Assembly: GCF_900292035.1 (NCBI RefSeq)
Contig: NZ_OMPO01000003.1
Coordinates: 62,001-126,000, forward strand
DNA length: 64,000 bases
Source of the DNA: Blastococcus sp. Marseille-P5729
GTDB taxonomy: Bacteria > Actinomycetota > Actinomycetes > Mycobacteriales > Antricoccaceae
Reading direction: 5' to 3'
The first letter of the stretch is position 1; the number at the start of each line of letters is the position of its first letter. Position numbers and translations under genes: made by a program. This document shows, in pieces, positions 9,276 through 18,884 of the stretch. Under the pieces are notes generated by a model. It saw only the letters and a list, made by a program, of their open reading frames with translations. It did no database searches and was not told the DNA's origin.

Positions 9276-10643
9276 TCACCGCCTCTGCCGGCAGCTGTCG
9301 GAGTCGGCCGATGCCGCGCTATCGCCGGCCGGGGGCGCGCTGGTCTGGGTGGGTGCCGGCGTGTCGGACGCGTTGGGGTCGGGGGTCGCGTTCGGATCGG
9401 GAGCCGGCGTCTCGGCGGGCTGCTCGGGGGTGAGCTGGTCGCAGTAGGGCAGCAGCCGGTCCTCGAGCCGCCCGACGATGCTGCGGGCGTCCTCAAGGGA
9501 GTCCGCTTCGACGCCGCCGAGGATGTCGACGCGGGTGGCCTTCTGCAGGTCATCGACCTTGTAGTCGGTGCGCTCGGCGACCGAGTACAGCCGCACCGGC
9601 CCGATCTCGGTGTCGACGCCGTTGTAGATGACCACGTCGTCCCCGTCGACGCCGACGAAGTACCGCGAGTTCAGGTAGGCGTTGGTGGCCAGGACCCCGG
9701 CGGTCAGCAGCACGAGCACGGCCAGCAGGATCCACCAGCGCTTCTTGCGCCGCGGCGGCTCCACAGCGGTCGCCCCGTCGTCCTCGTCGTCCGGCTCGGG
9801 CTCGTCGCGTTTGCCGATCAGCGCCGCGCGGGCGGCGGGGCTGTCACCGCGGGTCTCCCGCTGGCCCCGGTTGCCGCCGGCCGCGCCGTCCACTACGGGG
9901 GCGCCGTCCACCGAGTCGGGCGCATCGTCGTCGATGAGGTCGGCAACGATGACGGTGATGTTGTCGGGGCCGCCCGTCCGCAGCGCGAAGTCGATCAGTG
10001 AGTCTGCTGCCTCGCTGGGGGTGTCGGAGGTGCGCAGTACCTTCTCGATCCGCTCGGCCGAGACATAGCTCGACAACCCGTCGCTGCACAGCAGGTAGCG
10101 ATCGCCCGCGCGTCCCTCGCGCATCGACAGGTCGGGATCGACGTCCATGCCGTTCAGGGCGCGCAGGATCACCGACCGCTGCGGGTGGACGCTCGCCTCC
10201 TCCGGAGTCAGGCGGCCCTCGTCGATCAGCGCCTGGACGAAGGTGTCGTCATGGGTGATCTGGTGCAGCGTGTCGTCGCGGAAGACGTAGGCGCGGCTGT
10301 CCCCGACATGGCACAGCCCGATCCGCTTGCCGTTGAACAGCATGGCGGTCAGCGTGGTGCCCATGCCGTCGAGGTCGGGACGGTCCTCCACCACCTCGCG
10401 CAGGTGCGCCGTGCCGGCCTCCACGCCCTCGCGGAGCGCCTCGAGCATGTCGCCGCCGGGATCGTCCTCGTCGAGGTACTCGATCGCCGCGATGATGATC
10501 CTGCTGGCCACCTCGCCCCCGACATGCCCACCCATGCCGTCCGCGACGGCGAGCAGCCGCGGGCCGGCGAACACAGAGTCCTGGTTGTTGCTGCGCACCA
10601 GGCCCCGGTCTGAGCGGGCGGCGTACCGCAGGTACATCGTCAT
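9276..10643 (-). CDS. pstP: PP2C-family serine/threonine phosphatase PstP
   Basis: Membrane-anchored PP2C phosphatase that reverses PknA/PknB phosphorylation. The catalytic domain fills about residues 1-235 and carries the metal-binding motifs SNNQDSVF and VADGMGGHVGGE, plus SDGLSSYV and GGPDNITV. A basic stretch RRKKRWW leads into one membrane helix near residues 300-320, an outer domain and a Pro/Ala/Thr-rich tail. The ATG at 10643 (MTMYLRY) overlaps the fhaB stop by 4 bp. Gene order and layout match mycobacterial PstP. Confidence 0.94.
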   Translation of the reverse strand: MTMYLRYAARSDRGLVRSNNQDSVFAGPRLLAVADGMGGHVGGEVASRIIIAAIEYLDEDDPGGDMLEALREGVEAGTAHLREVVEDRPDLDGMGTTLTAMLFNGKRIGLCHVGDSRAYVFRDDTLHQITHDDTFVQALIDEGRLTPEEASVHPQRSVILRALNGMDVDPDLSMREGRAGDRYLLCSDGLSSYVSAERIEKVLRTSDTPSEAADSLIDFALRTGGPDNITVIVADLIDDDAPDSVDGAPVVDGAAGGNRGQRETRGDSPAARAALIGKRDEPEPDDEDDGATAVEPPRRKKRWWILLAVLVLLTAGVLATNAYLNSRYFVGVDGDDVVIYNGVDTEIGPVRLYSVAERTDYKVDDLQKATRVDILGGVEADSLEDARSIVGRLEDRLLPYCDQLTPEQPAETPAPDPNATPDPNASDTPAPTQTSAPPAGDSAASADSDSCRQRR

Positions 10644-11128
10644 GCGCGGAGCTCGAGGACCGTCTTGCCGATCCTGATCGGGACGCCGAGCGGCACGTGC
10701 AGCGGAGCCGCCACCCGCTGCCGGTCGAGATAGGTGCCGTTGGTGGAGCCGAGATCTTCGACCAGCCACTCACCGTCGCTGCGGCGGGTGAGGCGGGCAT
10801 GTCGCGAGCTGGCGAAGTCGTCGGTGAGCACCAGCGTGGAGTCGTCGGCGCGGCCGATCAGGATCGGCGCGCTGCCCAGGTTGATCCGGGTGCCGACCAG
10901 CGATCCCGCGGTCACCACGAGTTGGCGGGGCAGGTGCCGGCGGGGCTGTCCGGGGTGTTGGCGCGGCGGCGCCTGGCGGGCGGCGTTGCGCGGCGGGGCC
11001 TGGGCCACCGAGCGGGGACGGGCGCCGGTCAGGTCGGCGCGGATGAGCCGGAAGATGAAGTACAGGAACAGCCACAGCAGCGCCAGGAAGCCGAAGCGCA
11101 TGATCTGGATGACGATGGCGGGGGTCAC
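10640..11128 (-). CDS. fhaB: FHA-domain membrane protein FhaB (FipA-like)
   Basis: Phosphothreonine-binding adaptor of the kinase operon, 162 residues from a GTG that overlaps the fhaA stop by 4 bp (GTGA). One membrane helix (about residues 6-27, FGFLALLWLFLYFIFRLI) is followed by a basic, Pro/Arg-rich linker. The C-terminal FHA domain has the core motifs IGRADDSTLVL, SSRHARL and STNGTYL. FhaB binds phosphorylated partners of PknA/PknB at the division site in mycobacteria. Its reading frame is the same as that of the fhaA N-terminal half, see the fhaA entry. Confidence 0.9.
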   Translation of the reverse strand: MTPAIVIQIMRFGFLALLWLFLYFIFRLIRADLTGARPRSVAQAPPRNAARQAPPRQHPGQPRRHLPRQLVVTAGSLVGTRINLGSAPILIGRADDSTLVLTDDFASSRHARLTRRSDGEWLVEDLGSTNGTYLDRQRVAAPLHVPLGVPIRIGKTVLELRA

Positions 11129-11950
11129 CGCGGGCCCTCCGGTTCGTAGCGGTAGACGAGCACGCTGCGCCCGATCCGGATGACGTCGCCGTGGCGGAGT
11201 GGTGCGCGACTGATGCGCTTTCCGTTGACCATGGTTCCGTTGGTCGACTGCAGGTCGGTGATGGTGGCCAGGACGCCGTCCGTGGTGACCTCGGCGTGCT
11301 CCCGGGAGATGCCGGAGTCGGTGATCCGGACGTCGGCGGTGCTGCCGCGCCCGATCACGTTGCGGCCCTGACGCAGCGGCATCCGCTCGCCGGGCCCGTC
11401 GACCACGATCAGGTGCTGGTAGCGGGGCTGCGGAGGCGGTGGCGGGGCGCCGTCGCGGCGGTGCCGGGGCCTGGTGGGCCGGGAGGCCCGCTCCCGGGAC
11501 GTGCTGGGTGCTGCGCAGCCGAGCCGCCGGCGCCTCGGCGGCGCCGGCCGCGTGGGCTGGCAGCGGCACGCTCGGCTCGGCGTCGTCCACGCCGGACTCG
11601 ATCTCGAACACGCCGGTGTGCAGGGCGTCGTCTCGCTCGAAGCGCACCTTGACCGCACCGTACGTCGAGTAGCCCTCGGCGTCGAAGTGCTCGCGGCAGA
11701 TGTCGGCGAGGCTGCGGGTGAGCTGCTTCTCCCACTCGTGCAGGTGTGCGTAGTCGGTCTCGCCCAGGCGCACGGTATAGCGGTTGGGCACCAGAGTGCG
11801 CTGCTTGTCGATCGGCGTGGCGTTGTCGTCGGCGTCCTGCTGCAGGGCGCGGGCGATCTCGGCCGGATGCACCTTGCCCTTGAAGACCCGCGCGAACGCG
11901 CTGCCCACACCGTGCTCGAGCTTGCGCTCGAAGCGCGAGAACACTCCCAT
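11125..11950 (-). CDS. fhaA: FHA-domain protein FhaA (DUF3662 + FHA), apparent +1 frameshift
   Basis: FhaA pairs an N-terminal DUF3662 domain with a C-terminal FHA domain and acts with MviN/PknB in wall synthesis. The DUF3662 part reads from the ATG at 11950 (MGVFSRFERKLEHGVG) to a Pro/Ala linker near 11465. The FHA part (PRYQHLIVV, NVIGRGSTADV, SREHAEV, STNGTMVN) reads in another frame and ends at 11125. The span has one extra nucleotide (826 bp), so a single-base shift at about 11450-11475 is needed to join them. Without it, the first half reads straight into FhaB. It could be a sequence error, a mutation or, less likely, programmed frameshifting. Confidence 0.8.
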
Positions 11951-12135
11951 CGGGCTTGTCCTCCTTCGGCTTCGGCGTCGTGACGATGACAGGTCGTGGC
12001 GGGCCGTGTCGTGCGGCCGCGGCTTGGTGCCATCGTATCGGGCGAGTGAACCACTCTAGGGACCTCAGCGTGGGGATGCCGTAACGACCTGCCCAGCACT
12101 CCGAGCGGTGATCGGCTGAGCGGGAGGGGTTCGGG

Positions 12136-12167
12136 CGAGCGAGAGGGGATTAATCCCCTCTCGCTCG
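12136..12167. promoter_or_regulatory. 32-bp perfect palindrome in divergent intergenic region
   Basis: This is a perfect inverted repeat with arms that begin CGAGCGAGAGGGG and meet at the centre ATTAAT. It lies in the 309-bp gap between the fhaA operon (leftward from 11950) and the aldehyde dehydrogenase gene (rightward from 12260). Because both flanking genes point away from it, it is more likely an operator or an extragenic palindrome than a terminator of either gene. I see nothing else clear in the gap. Confidence 0.55.
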
Positions 12168-12259
12168 GAAGAATCCCGCTTGCTCCCGAGAAGCCCGCTT
12201 GCCGGCGGGCGGCCGCCGCCTGCTGGACACCTGCGCTCGGCACCGGGTAGGCATGGGGC

Positions 12260-13798
12260 ATGGCCGTTCAGATCAACTACGCATCCACTGGCATCGCGCC
12301 CGAGCTCGACGAGCCCTTCGAGCAGGCGCTCGAACGAGGCCGGACGGTGCCCGCCGAGCCGCTGAGCCACCTGATCGGCGGCGCAAACGTCGCCGAGGGC
12401 GAGACCTTCGAGCGGCGTGACCCCTGCGATGAGCAGCGGCTGCTGTCGCTGAGTCACGCGGCCGACCGCGAGCTGGTCGATCGAGCGGTCACCGCGGCCC
12501 GTCAGGCCAGCAAGGGTTGGCGGCGTACGCCGTACGCCGAGCGGATCGCGCTGCTGCGCAAGGCGATCGAGCGGATCGACGCGAACGTCATCGAGCTGGC
12601 CGGCCTGCTGAGCGCGGAGACCGGCAAGTCGCGGGTGGAGGCCCTGGGCGAGGCCCGCGAGTCGATGGACCTGATCGGGCAGTACTGCGACGAGATGGAG
12701 CGCCTGAACGGGCTGCGCACGCCGCTGAAGCCGCAGGGCGACGACGTCAACACCGACGTCCTCAAGCCATACGGCGTGTTCGGGGTCATCTCTCCGTTCA
12801 ACTTCCCGGTCGCGCTGACGGTCAACATGATGAGCGGCGCACTGGTCACCGGCAACACCGTCGTGGTCAAGCCCAGCGACAAGGCACCTCGCTCGACCGC
12901 GACCGTCGTCCGGCTGATCGCTGAGCAGCTGCCCGACGGCGTGGTGAACCTCGTGCACGGCGGCCTGCAGACCGGCCAGGCGGTGGCGCAGTCGGACGTC
13001 GACGGCATCGCCTTCACCGGCTCGGCCGAGGTCGGCTGGGAGATCTATCGCGCGCTGGGCAAGGGCGCCTACGCCAAGCCGGTTCTGGCGGAGATGGGTG
13101 GCTGCAATCCCGCGATCGTCACCCGCTCGGCTGATCTCGATCAGGCCGTCAGCGGCATCATCCGCTCGGCGTACGGCCTGTCGGGGCAGAAGTGCAGTGC
13201 CTGCAGCCGGGTGGTGGTGGACGCCGAGGTGCACGACGAGCTCGTCTCCAAGCTGGTGAACGCGGCGCTGCAGCTCGTGGTCGGCCCGCCCGAGGAGCGT
13301 GGCATGACCGTCGGCCCGGTCATCGACGAGCCCGCCGCCAAGCGGATCGAGAAGGCGCTCGCCCTGGCGCAGGAGGACGGCCGGGTCGAGTGCGGCGGAC
13401 GCCGCGCGGGAACCCTCTACTTCGAGCCGATCGTCGTCACGGGCCTGCCGCGCGACCACGAGCTCACCCGCACCGAGATCTTCGGGCCCTTCCTGACCGT
13501 CACGAAGGTAGAGTCCTTCGACGAGGCGATGGACGAGGCCAACGCGGTCGACTACGGCCTGTCCGCGGGCGTCTACACCGGGCAGGACGCCGAGGTCGAG
13601 GAGTTCCTGGACCGCATCGAGGCCGGGGTGGTGTACGTGAACCGGCCCACCGGCGCGACCACAGGCGCCTGGCCGGGCATCCAGTCCTTCGCCGGCTGGA
13701 AGGCCAGCGGCACCACCGGCAAGGGTGGCCTCGGGCCCTGGTATTTGCCCGGCTTCTGCCGGGAGCAGTCCCAGACCGTCACCACGCCGAGGGCTTAG
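12260..13798 (+). CDS. Aldehyde dehydrogenase, L-glutamate gamma-semialdehyde dehydrogenase-like
   Basis: NAD(P)-dependent aldehyde dehydrogenase of 512 residues. It shows the cofactor region (GVISPFNFP, VVVKPSDKAP, FTGSAEVGW), the general base Glu in LAEMGGCNP, and the catalytic Cys in GQKCSACSR. The CSACSR form and the C-terminal run NRPTGATTG followed by GWKASGTTGKGG resemble 1-pyrroline-5-carboxylate dehydrogenases (proline and arginine breakdown). No proline dehydrogenase gene is next to it, so the substrate stays open. The ATG at 12260 has only a weak upstream GGGG. Confidence 0.8.
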   Translation: MAVQINYASTGIAPELDEPFEQALERGRTVPAEPLSHLIGGANVAEGETFERRDPCDEQRLLSLSHAADRELVDRAVTAARQASKGWRRTPYAERIALLRKAIERIDANVIELAGLLSAETGKSRVEALGEARESMDLIGQYCDEMERLNGLRTPLKPQGDDVNTDVLKPYGVFGVISPFNFPVALTVNMMSGALVTGNTVVVKPSDKAPRSTATVVRLIAEQLPDGVVNLVHGGLQTGQAVAQSDVDGIAFTGSAEVGWEIYRALGKGAYAKPVLAEMGGCNPAIVTRSADLDQAVSGIIRSAYGLSGQKCSACSRVVVDAEVHDELVSKLVNAALQLVVGPPEERGMTVGPVIDEPAAKRIEKALALAQEDGRVECGGRRAGTLYFEPIVVTGLPRDHELTRTEIFGPFLTVTKVESFDEAMDEANAVDYGLSAGVYTGQDAEVEEFLDRIEAGVVYVNRPTGATTGAWPGIQSFAGWKASGTTGKGGLGPWYLPGFCREQSQTVTTPRA

Positions 13799-13835
13799 CA
13801 CTGGCTTCGGTCGGTGCAGCGCCCGTCGATTAACC

Positions 13836-13876
13836 GGCGACATTCCTCCGCGAGCGACTCTCGCACCACGACCTAG
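13836..13876. repeat. 41-bp repeat copy A at the glpK 3' end
   Basis: The segment starts with GGCGACATTC and runs into the glpK stop codon (read TAG on the minus strand). It matches a segment at 53066-53106 at 33 of 41 positions, and that copy also ends on the TAG stop of a leftward gene. On the minus strand both copies can form a short GC hairpin (here GCGAG with CTCGC), so a terminator role is plausible. Confidence 0.5.
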
Positions 13877-15384
13877 TCGGCGTCGTCCACCCAGTCGAAG
13901 GACTTCGTCACGGCCTTGTGCCAGCCACCCAGCAGCCGGTCGCGTTCGGACGCTGACATCTTCGGCGTCCACCTGCGTCCCTCTGCCCAGTTCGCGCGGA
14001 TCTCGTCCTTGCCCGACCAAAAGCCGACCGCGAGACCCGCGGCGTACGCCGCACCCAGCGCCGTCGTCTCGATCACCTCGGGCCGGATCACCGGCACATC
14101 GAGGATGTCGGCCTGGAACTGCATCAGCTCGTCGTTGGCGGTCATGCCGCCGTCGACCTTCAGCTCGGTGAGCGTGACCCCCTCCTGGGCGTCGGCGAGC
14201 ATCGCGCTCATCACGTCGGCGGTCTGGTAGGCGGTGGACTCCAGCGCTGCGCGGGCCAGGTGGCCCTTGTTGACGAAGCGGGTCAGCCCGACGAGGGCAC
14301 CGCGGGCGTCGCTGCGCCAGTACGGCGCGAAGAGCCCCGAGAAGGCGGGCACGAAGTAGGCGCCGCCGTTGTCGTCGACCGTGCGGGCGAGCTGCTCGAC
14401 CTCCGGGGCGCTCGAGATGATGCCGAGGTTGTCGCGCAGCCACTGGATAAGCGACCCGGTGACCGCGATCGAGCCTTCGAGCGCATAGCTCGGCGGCTCG
14501 TCGCCCAGCTGGTAGCACATGGTGGTCAGCAGCCCGTGGTCACTGACCACCGGCTCGGAGCCGGTGTTGATGAGCATGAAGCAGCCGGTGCCGTAGGTGT
14601 TCTTCGCATCGCCCTTGGCAAAGCAGGCCTGGCCCACCATGGCCGCGTGCTGGTCACCGAGATTGCTCGCGATCGGGACGCCGGTCAGCAGACCGGTGCG
14701 CCGTCCCTCGGCGTACACCTCGGAGGACGACCGGATCTGCGGCAGCATCGAGAGCGGAATGCCGAGGTCAGCGCAGATCTGCTCGCTCCACTGCCGGGTG
14801 CGGATGTCCATCAGCATCGTGCGGGAGGCGTTGGTGACGTCGGTGACGTGGACGCCGTCGGTCATCAGCCAGATCAGCCAGCTGTCGATCGTGCCGAGCA
14901 GCAGATCGCCCGCTTCGGCGCGTTTCCTTGCACCGTCGACATTCTCGAGGATCCAGTGCACCTTGGGCCCGGAGAAGTAGGTCGCGAGCGGCAGCCCGCA
15001 GACGTCCTTGTAGCGGTCCTTGCCGCCGCCGTCCTTCGCCAGCTCGTCGCAGATGCGCTGGGTGCGGGTGTCCTGCCAGACGATCGCGTTGTAGACCGGC
15101 TCGCCGGTCGTCCTGTCCCACACCACGGCCGTCTCGCGCTGGTTGGTGATGCCGATCGCGGCGACCTGCTCCTTGTTAACCTCCGCGACGGCGAGGGCCT
15201 GGGCCGCAGCCTGGCGTACGGCGGACCAGATCTCCTTCGGATCGTGCTCGACCCAGCCGGCCCGCGGGAGGATCTGCTCGTGCTCGAGCTGCCCGGAGCT
15301 GATGATCCGGCCCGCGTGGTCGACCAGGACCGCTCGGCTGCTCGTGGTTCCCTGGTCGATCGCCAGGATGTACTGCTCGGCCAT
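13873..15384 (-). CDS. glpK: Glycerol kinase
   Basis: Phosphorylates glycerol to sn-glycerol 3-phosphate with ATP. The 503-residue FGGY-family protein begins [18 protein letters not shown], with the phosphate-binding loop in DQGTTSS, and contains the family segments [18 protein letters not shown] and [11 protein letters not shown]. The start at 15384 lies 5 bp after the glpD stop codon, so glpD and glpK form an operon. Together they turn glycerol into dihydroxyacetone phosphate. No glpF-type channel gene is adjacent. Confidence 0.96.
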   Translation of the reverse strand: MAEQYILAIDQGTTSSRAVLVDHAGRIISSGQLEHEQILPRAGWVEHDPKEIWSAVRQAAAQALAVAEVNKEQVAAIGITNQRETAVVWDRTTGEPVYNAIVWQDTRTQRICDELAKDGGGKDRYKDVCGLPLATYFSGPKVHWILENVDGARKRAEAGDLLLGTIDSWLIWLMTDGVHVTDVTNASRTMLMDIRTRQWSEQICADLGIPLSMLPQIRSSSEVYAEGRRTGLLTGVPIASNLGDQHAAMVGQACFAKGDAKNTYGTGCFMLINTGSEPVVSDHGLLTTMCYQLGDEPPSYALEGSIAVTGSLIQWLRDNLGIISSAPEVEQLARTVDDNGGAYFVPAFSGLFAPYWRSDARGALVGLTRFVNKGHLARAALESTAYQTADVMSAMLADAQEGVTLTELKVDGGMTANDELMQFQADILDVPVIRPEVIETTALGAAYAAGLAVGFWSGKDEIRANWAEGRRWTPKMSASERDRLLGGWHKAVTKSFDWVDDAD

Positions 15385-15389
15385 CGACC

Positions 15390-17150
15390 TCAGCCCTTGA
15401 CGGGGGAGTTCTCGAGCATCGGGACCAGGCCCTGGTGCCGGTCGCGGATCGCCGCGGCTGCTCCGTCGGTCGTCACCGCCTCCGCTGCCGCCTCCGCCGA
15501 GACGCGCTCGCGGTAGGCGGTGATCTCCCGGTCGGTCTGCTCGTCGCTCCAGCCCAGTAGGGGTTGCATGATCGCCGCGATCTCGGGTGCGCACACCAGG
15601 CCGCGGTCGCGCATCTCGTAGTCCAGGCGCACCCGTGCCCGCAGCACGTCCTCGAGGTGCAGCGCGCCCTCGTGAGTCACCGCGAACGTGACCTCGGCGT
15701 GCAGATAGGCAGGCGCGTCGAGCAACGGCTCGCCGAGCCGGGGGTCCGCGTCGATCATGTCCAGCAGCACACCGATCTCGTCACCGTAACGCCCGAGCAG
15801 GTGCTCGACCCGCTCTGCGGGCCAGTCACGCTCGGTGGCGATCCGTCCCGCGTTCGCGGCCACCGCGGCGTACGTCGCGCCGCCGACGAGTGGCGTCTTC
15901 TCGGTTAGGCAGGGATGCAGCTTGACGGCGTCCTTTCCTTCCATGGCGGTGATCGCGAAGTCGACGGCATCCTCGGCCATCACGCGGTAGGTGGTCAGCT
16001 TGCCGCCGGCGATCGCGCACATCCCAGGAGCGACCTCGGTGACGGTGTGCTCGCGGCTGACCTTGGTGGACGCCTCGGGATCCTTCGTCCTGGGCTGCAG
16101 CAGAGGCCGGAGGCCGGCGTACACGCCGATGATGTCGTCGCGGCCGATCGGCCGCTCGAGCACCTCGTTGGTGTGCTCGAGGACGTAGTCGATATCGGCG
16201 GAGGTCGCCACCGGATGCTGCAGGCCCTCGGACCACGGGGTGTCAGTGGTGCCGATGATCCAGTAGCGCTCCCACGGGATGATGAACAGCACCGACTTCT
16301 CGGTCCGCACGAAGACACCGGTCGAGCCGTCGATCGCCGCCTTGCGGACGACGATGTGGATTCCCTTGGAGGCAAGCACTTCCAGCCCCCCGTCGGTCCC
16401 CGCGAGGTCCTGCGTGCGCTCGGTCCAGACGCCGGTGGCCTGTACGACGTAGCGTGCGTTGATGTGCAGGTCTCGCCCGCCCTCGAGGTCGCGCACTGTC
16501 GCGCCGGTGACCTGGCCGTCGGCGTCCTTGGTGATGCCGGTGACCTGCGTGCGGCTGGCCGCGAGCGCTCCGAGGCCCGCGGCGGTGCGGACCAGGTCGA
16601 TCACGAGCCGGGCGTCGTCCACCCGCGCGTCATGGAAGCGGATCGCGCCCGCGAGCGCATCGTCCTTGAGGTCGGGGAAGAGGGCTTTCGCGCCGTCCTT
16701 CGAGTAGTGCTTCTGGCCGGGGACGACGCGGCGGCCCCGGCCACCGATCTGCGCCAGCATGTCGTACATGCCGACGCCGACGGCGCTGTAGGTACGCTCG
16801 ACGACCGGATTCTTCAGCGGCCAGAGGAAAGGCTGCGGCTTGACCAGGTGGGGGGCGATGCGGTTGATCAGCAAGCCGCGCTCACGCAGCGCCTCCGCGA
16901 CCAGCGAGATGTCGAAGTTGTAGAGATAGCGCAGCCCGCCGTGCACGAGCTTGCTCGAGTACGCCGAGGTGCCCCCTGCCCAGTCCTGCGCCTCGACGAT
17001 CGCGACGCGAAGGCCGCGGGTGGCGGCATCCAGCGCGATCCCGGCGCCGGTCACCCCGCCGCCGATGACGAGGATGTCGACGCCTTCGCCGTCCGACATC
17101 TGCTGCAGTGCGCGCTCGCGCGATCGGGCGGTCAGTGCGGTGCTGGTCAC
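15390..17150 (-). CDS. glpD: Aerobic glycerol-3-phosphate dehydrogenase
   Basis: FAD-dependent, membrane-associated enzyme that oxidises glycerol 3-phosphate to dihydroxyacetone phosphate and passes electrons to the quinone pool. The FAD-binding fold is at residues about 25-55 ([16 protein letters not shown]), followed by [16 protein letters not shown] and a C-terminal capping domain. The 586-residue length is usual. I chose the GTG at 17150 because AGAGG lies just upstream; reading further back gives no recognisable N-terminus. It is the first gene of the glpD-glpK operon. Confidence 0.95.
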   Translation of the reverse strand: MTSTALTARSRERALQQMSDGEGVDILVIGGGVTGAGIALDAATRGLRVAIVEAQDWAGGTSAYSSKLVHGGLRYLYNFDISLVAEALRERGLLINRIAPHLVKPQPFLWPLKNPVVERTYSAVGVGMYDMLAQIGGRGRRVVPGQKHYSKDGAKALFPDLKDDALAGAIRFHDARVDDARLVIDLVRTAAGLGALAASRTQVTGITKDADGQVTGATVRDLEGGRDLHINARYVVQATGVWTERTQDLAGTDGGLEVLASKGIHIVVRKAAIDGSTGVFVRTEKSVLFIIPWERYWIIGTTDTPWSEGLQHPVATSADIDYVLEHTNEVLERPIGRDDIIGVYAGLRPLLQPRTKDPEASTKVSREHTVTEVAPGMCAIAGGKLTTYRVMAEDAVDFAITAMEGKDAVKLHPCLTEKTPLVGGATYAAVAANAGRIATERDWPAERVEHLLGRYGDEIGVLLDMIDADPRLGEPLLDAPAYLHAEVTFAVTHEGALHLEDVLRARVRLDYEMRDRGLVCAPEIAAIMQPLLGWSDEQTDREITAYRERVSAEAAAEAVTTDGAAAAIRDRHQGLVPMLENSPVKG

Positions 17151-17260
17151 GTCATACCTCTTCTCCTTCGCGACCTGCGGGAACCGCAAGGCCCAGCGCC
17201 TTCCATCGTCCCACGGTGCGGGTGTCACCGGGTGTGAATACGGGCTGTTGATCCCCCGAG

Positions 17261-17917
17261 CTACTGATCGGACCCCTTAGCGGCCCATGCCGGCTTGACC
17301 AGGCGGACGGCGTCCGCGGCCAGGGTCAGCATGTCGGCCTGGCGTTCGCTGCGGTACCAGTTCTCGATTGCGGCGAAGATCGCCATCACCGCCGCGGTGC
17401 ACACGATGTGCGCCGCGTCGTGATCGAGGTCGTTCACCGGTGAGGCGACGACCAGCGGCGTCAGCGCGTGCGCCATCTCCTCGGCCATGAGGAAGCCCGC
17501 GCCCCGGATCGAAGGGGTCTCCATCCAGATCTTGGTTCGCCGCCAGGCCATCTCCATCGGGATTGCCAGGTGCTGTGCGGCGATCAGCTCGATCGCCTTC
17601 TCGAACGCGGTGTAGACGTCGTGCTCGGCAAGCAGCACCGGCGCCAGCGCGAGAATCTGGTCGTCGAACTCGTCCCGCAGCACCAGCGCTTCTTTGGTGC
17701 CGAAGTAGCGGTAGACGGTGCTGGGGGAGACCTCGGCGTGCGCGGCAATGTGCTCGATGGTGACCGCGTCGAAGCCGTGCTCCTCGAACTGCTCGACGGC
17801 CACCTCCTGCAGCCGGCGCATCGCCGCGGCCTTCTTGCGCTCGCGCAGGCCCATCCGCGGCGCGCCGGCGACGAGGTCCGCAAGCTCGGGCGTGGACGCG
17901 TCGCCGCTGGTGGTCAT
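17261..17917 (-). CDS. TetR-family transcriptional regulator
   Basis: A 218-residue regulator with an N-terminal helix-turn-helix at about residues 40-70 ([25 protein letters not shown]) and an all-helical ligand domain. It is divergent from the ABC exporter at 17982-20470, and an inverted repeat GAGTGACT-N10-AGTCACTC lies between them. The simplest reading is a repressor of the exporter and of itself. The ligand is unknown. Confidence 0.88.
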   Translation of the reverse strand: MTTSGDASTPELADLVAGAPRMGLRERKKAAAMRRLQEVAVEQFEEHGFDAVTIEHIAAHAEVSPSTVYRYFGTKEALVLRDEFDDQILALAPVLLAEHDVYTAFEKAIELIAAQHLAIPMEMAWRRTKIWMETPSIRGAGFLMAEEMAHALTPLVVASPVNDLDHDAAHIVCTAAVMAIFAAIENWYRSERQADMLTLAADAVRLVKPAWAAKGSDQ

Positions 17918-17970
17918 ACGACCAGTCTACCTACCTGACAGTGACTTGCAGATTCGATCAGTCCGGAGTA

Positions 17971-17996
17971 GAGTGACTCTCATGAGACAGTCACTC
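17971..17996. promoter_or_regulatory. Candidate TetR operator overlapping exporter start
   Basis: GAGTGACT and AGTCACTC form an 8-bp inverted repeat with a 10-base spacer around the exporter start codon. A third AGTGACT copy is at about 17941-17947. Its place between a TetR gene and its divergent neighbour supports an operator role; this is inference. Confidence 0.5.
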
Positions 17997-18884
17997 TCAG
18001 ATTCGGCGATTAGCGCGACAGGGATCCAGAAGCACTTCGGGTCGACCAAGGCCCTTGACGGCCTCGACCTCGTCGTGCACGCCGGAGAGGTGCACGGCTT
18101 TCTCGGACCGAACGGCTCGGGCAAGTCGACGACGATCCGCGCGATCCTCGGCCAGCTGCGGCTCACCGGCGGGGCGCTGACGGGCTTCGGACTCGACCCG
18201 ATGGCGGGCGCCGTCCGGATCCACGAACGCCTCGCCCACGTGCCCGGCGACACGATGCTGTGGCCCAGCCTGTCCGGTGGCGAGTGCATCGACCTGCTTG
18301 CGCAGTTCAGGGGCGGTGGCGAGCCCCGCCGCCGCGAGGAGCTGATCGACCGCTTCGAGCTCGACCCGACGAAGAAGGCCCGCACCTACTCCAAGGGCAC
18401 CCGCCAGAAGGTCGCGCTGATCGCCGCGCTCGCCAGCGACGCCGAGCTGCTGCTGCTCGACGAGCCGACGTCCGGCCTCGACCCGCTGATGGAGGCCGCC
18501 TTCCAGCAGACGATCCGCGAGCTGCACGCCGAGGGTCGCACGGTGCTGCTGTCCAGCCACATCCTCGACGAGGTCGAAGCGCTGTGCGACCGCGTCACAA
18601 TCATCCGGGCCGGGCGCACCGTGTCGACCGGCAGCCTGGACGACCTGCGCGCCGGCACCCGCACCACGATCCGCGCCACCACCACGGCGCCGATCCTCGG
18701 CATCGAGCGCTACGACCCGGCGTGCGAGCAGGTGGACGGCGTGCTGCACACCGAGCTGTCGGTGACCCGCGACCAGCTCGCCGAGGCGGTCACTGCCGTG
18801 GCCGCGGCCGGCCCGGCGGCGCTCGTCGTCCGCCCACCCTCGCTCGACGAACTGTTCCTCGAGCACTACGGGGCGGAGTCATGA
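17982..18884 (+). CDS. ABC transporter ATP-binding protein (exporter)
   Basis: ATPase subunit of an ABC-2 type exporter, 300 residues. It shows Walker A (GPNGSGKST), a signature motif in the altered form YSKGTRQK, Walker B with D-loop ([14 protein letters not shown]) and the H-loop SSHILDE. The C-terminal third is the usual accessory domain of drug or polyketide exporters. I take the ATG at 17982 as start; an in-frame GTG at 17973 with GGAG just upstream is a fair alternative. It overlaps the permease gene by 4 bp. Confidence 0.92.
   Translation: MRQSLSDSAISATGIQKHFGSTKALDGLDLVVHAGEVHGFLGPNGSGKSTTIRAILGQLRLTGGALTGFGLDPMAGAVRIHERLAHVPGDTMLWPSLSGGECIDLLAQFRGGGEPRRREELIDRFELDPTKKARTYSKGTRQKVALIAALASDAELLLLDEPTSGLDPLMEAAFQQTIRELHAEGRTVLLSSHILDEVEALCDRVTIIRAGRTVSTGSLDDLRAGTRTTIRATTTAPILGIERYDPACEQVDGVLHTELSVTRDQLAEAVTAVAAAGPAALVVRPPSLDELFLEHYGAES

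Noticed and set aside
10640-11950. A single 436-residue FhaA-FhaB fusion gene
   Set aside because: The middle of this frame (about 11460-11130) is Arg/His/Pro-rich shadow sequence over a clean FHA domain in another frame, so two genes with a frameshift is the better reading.
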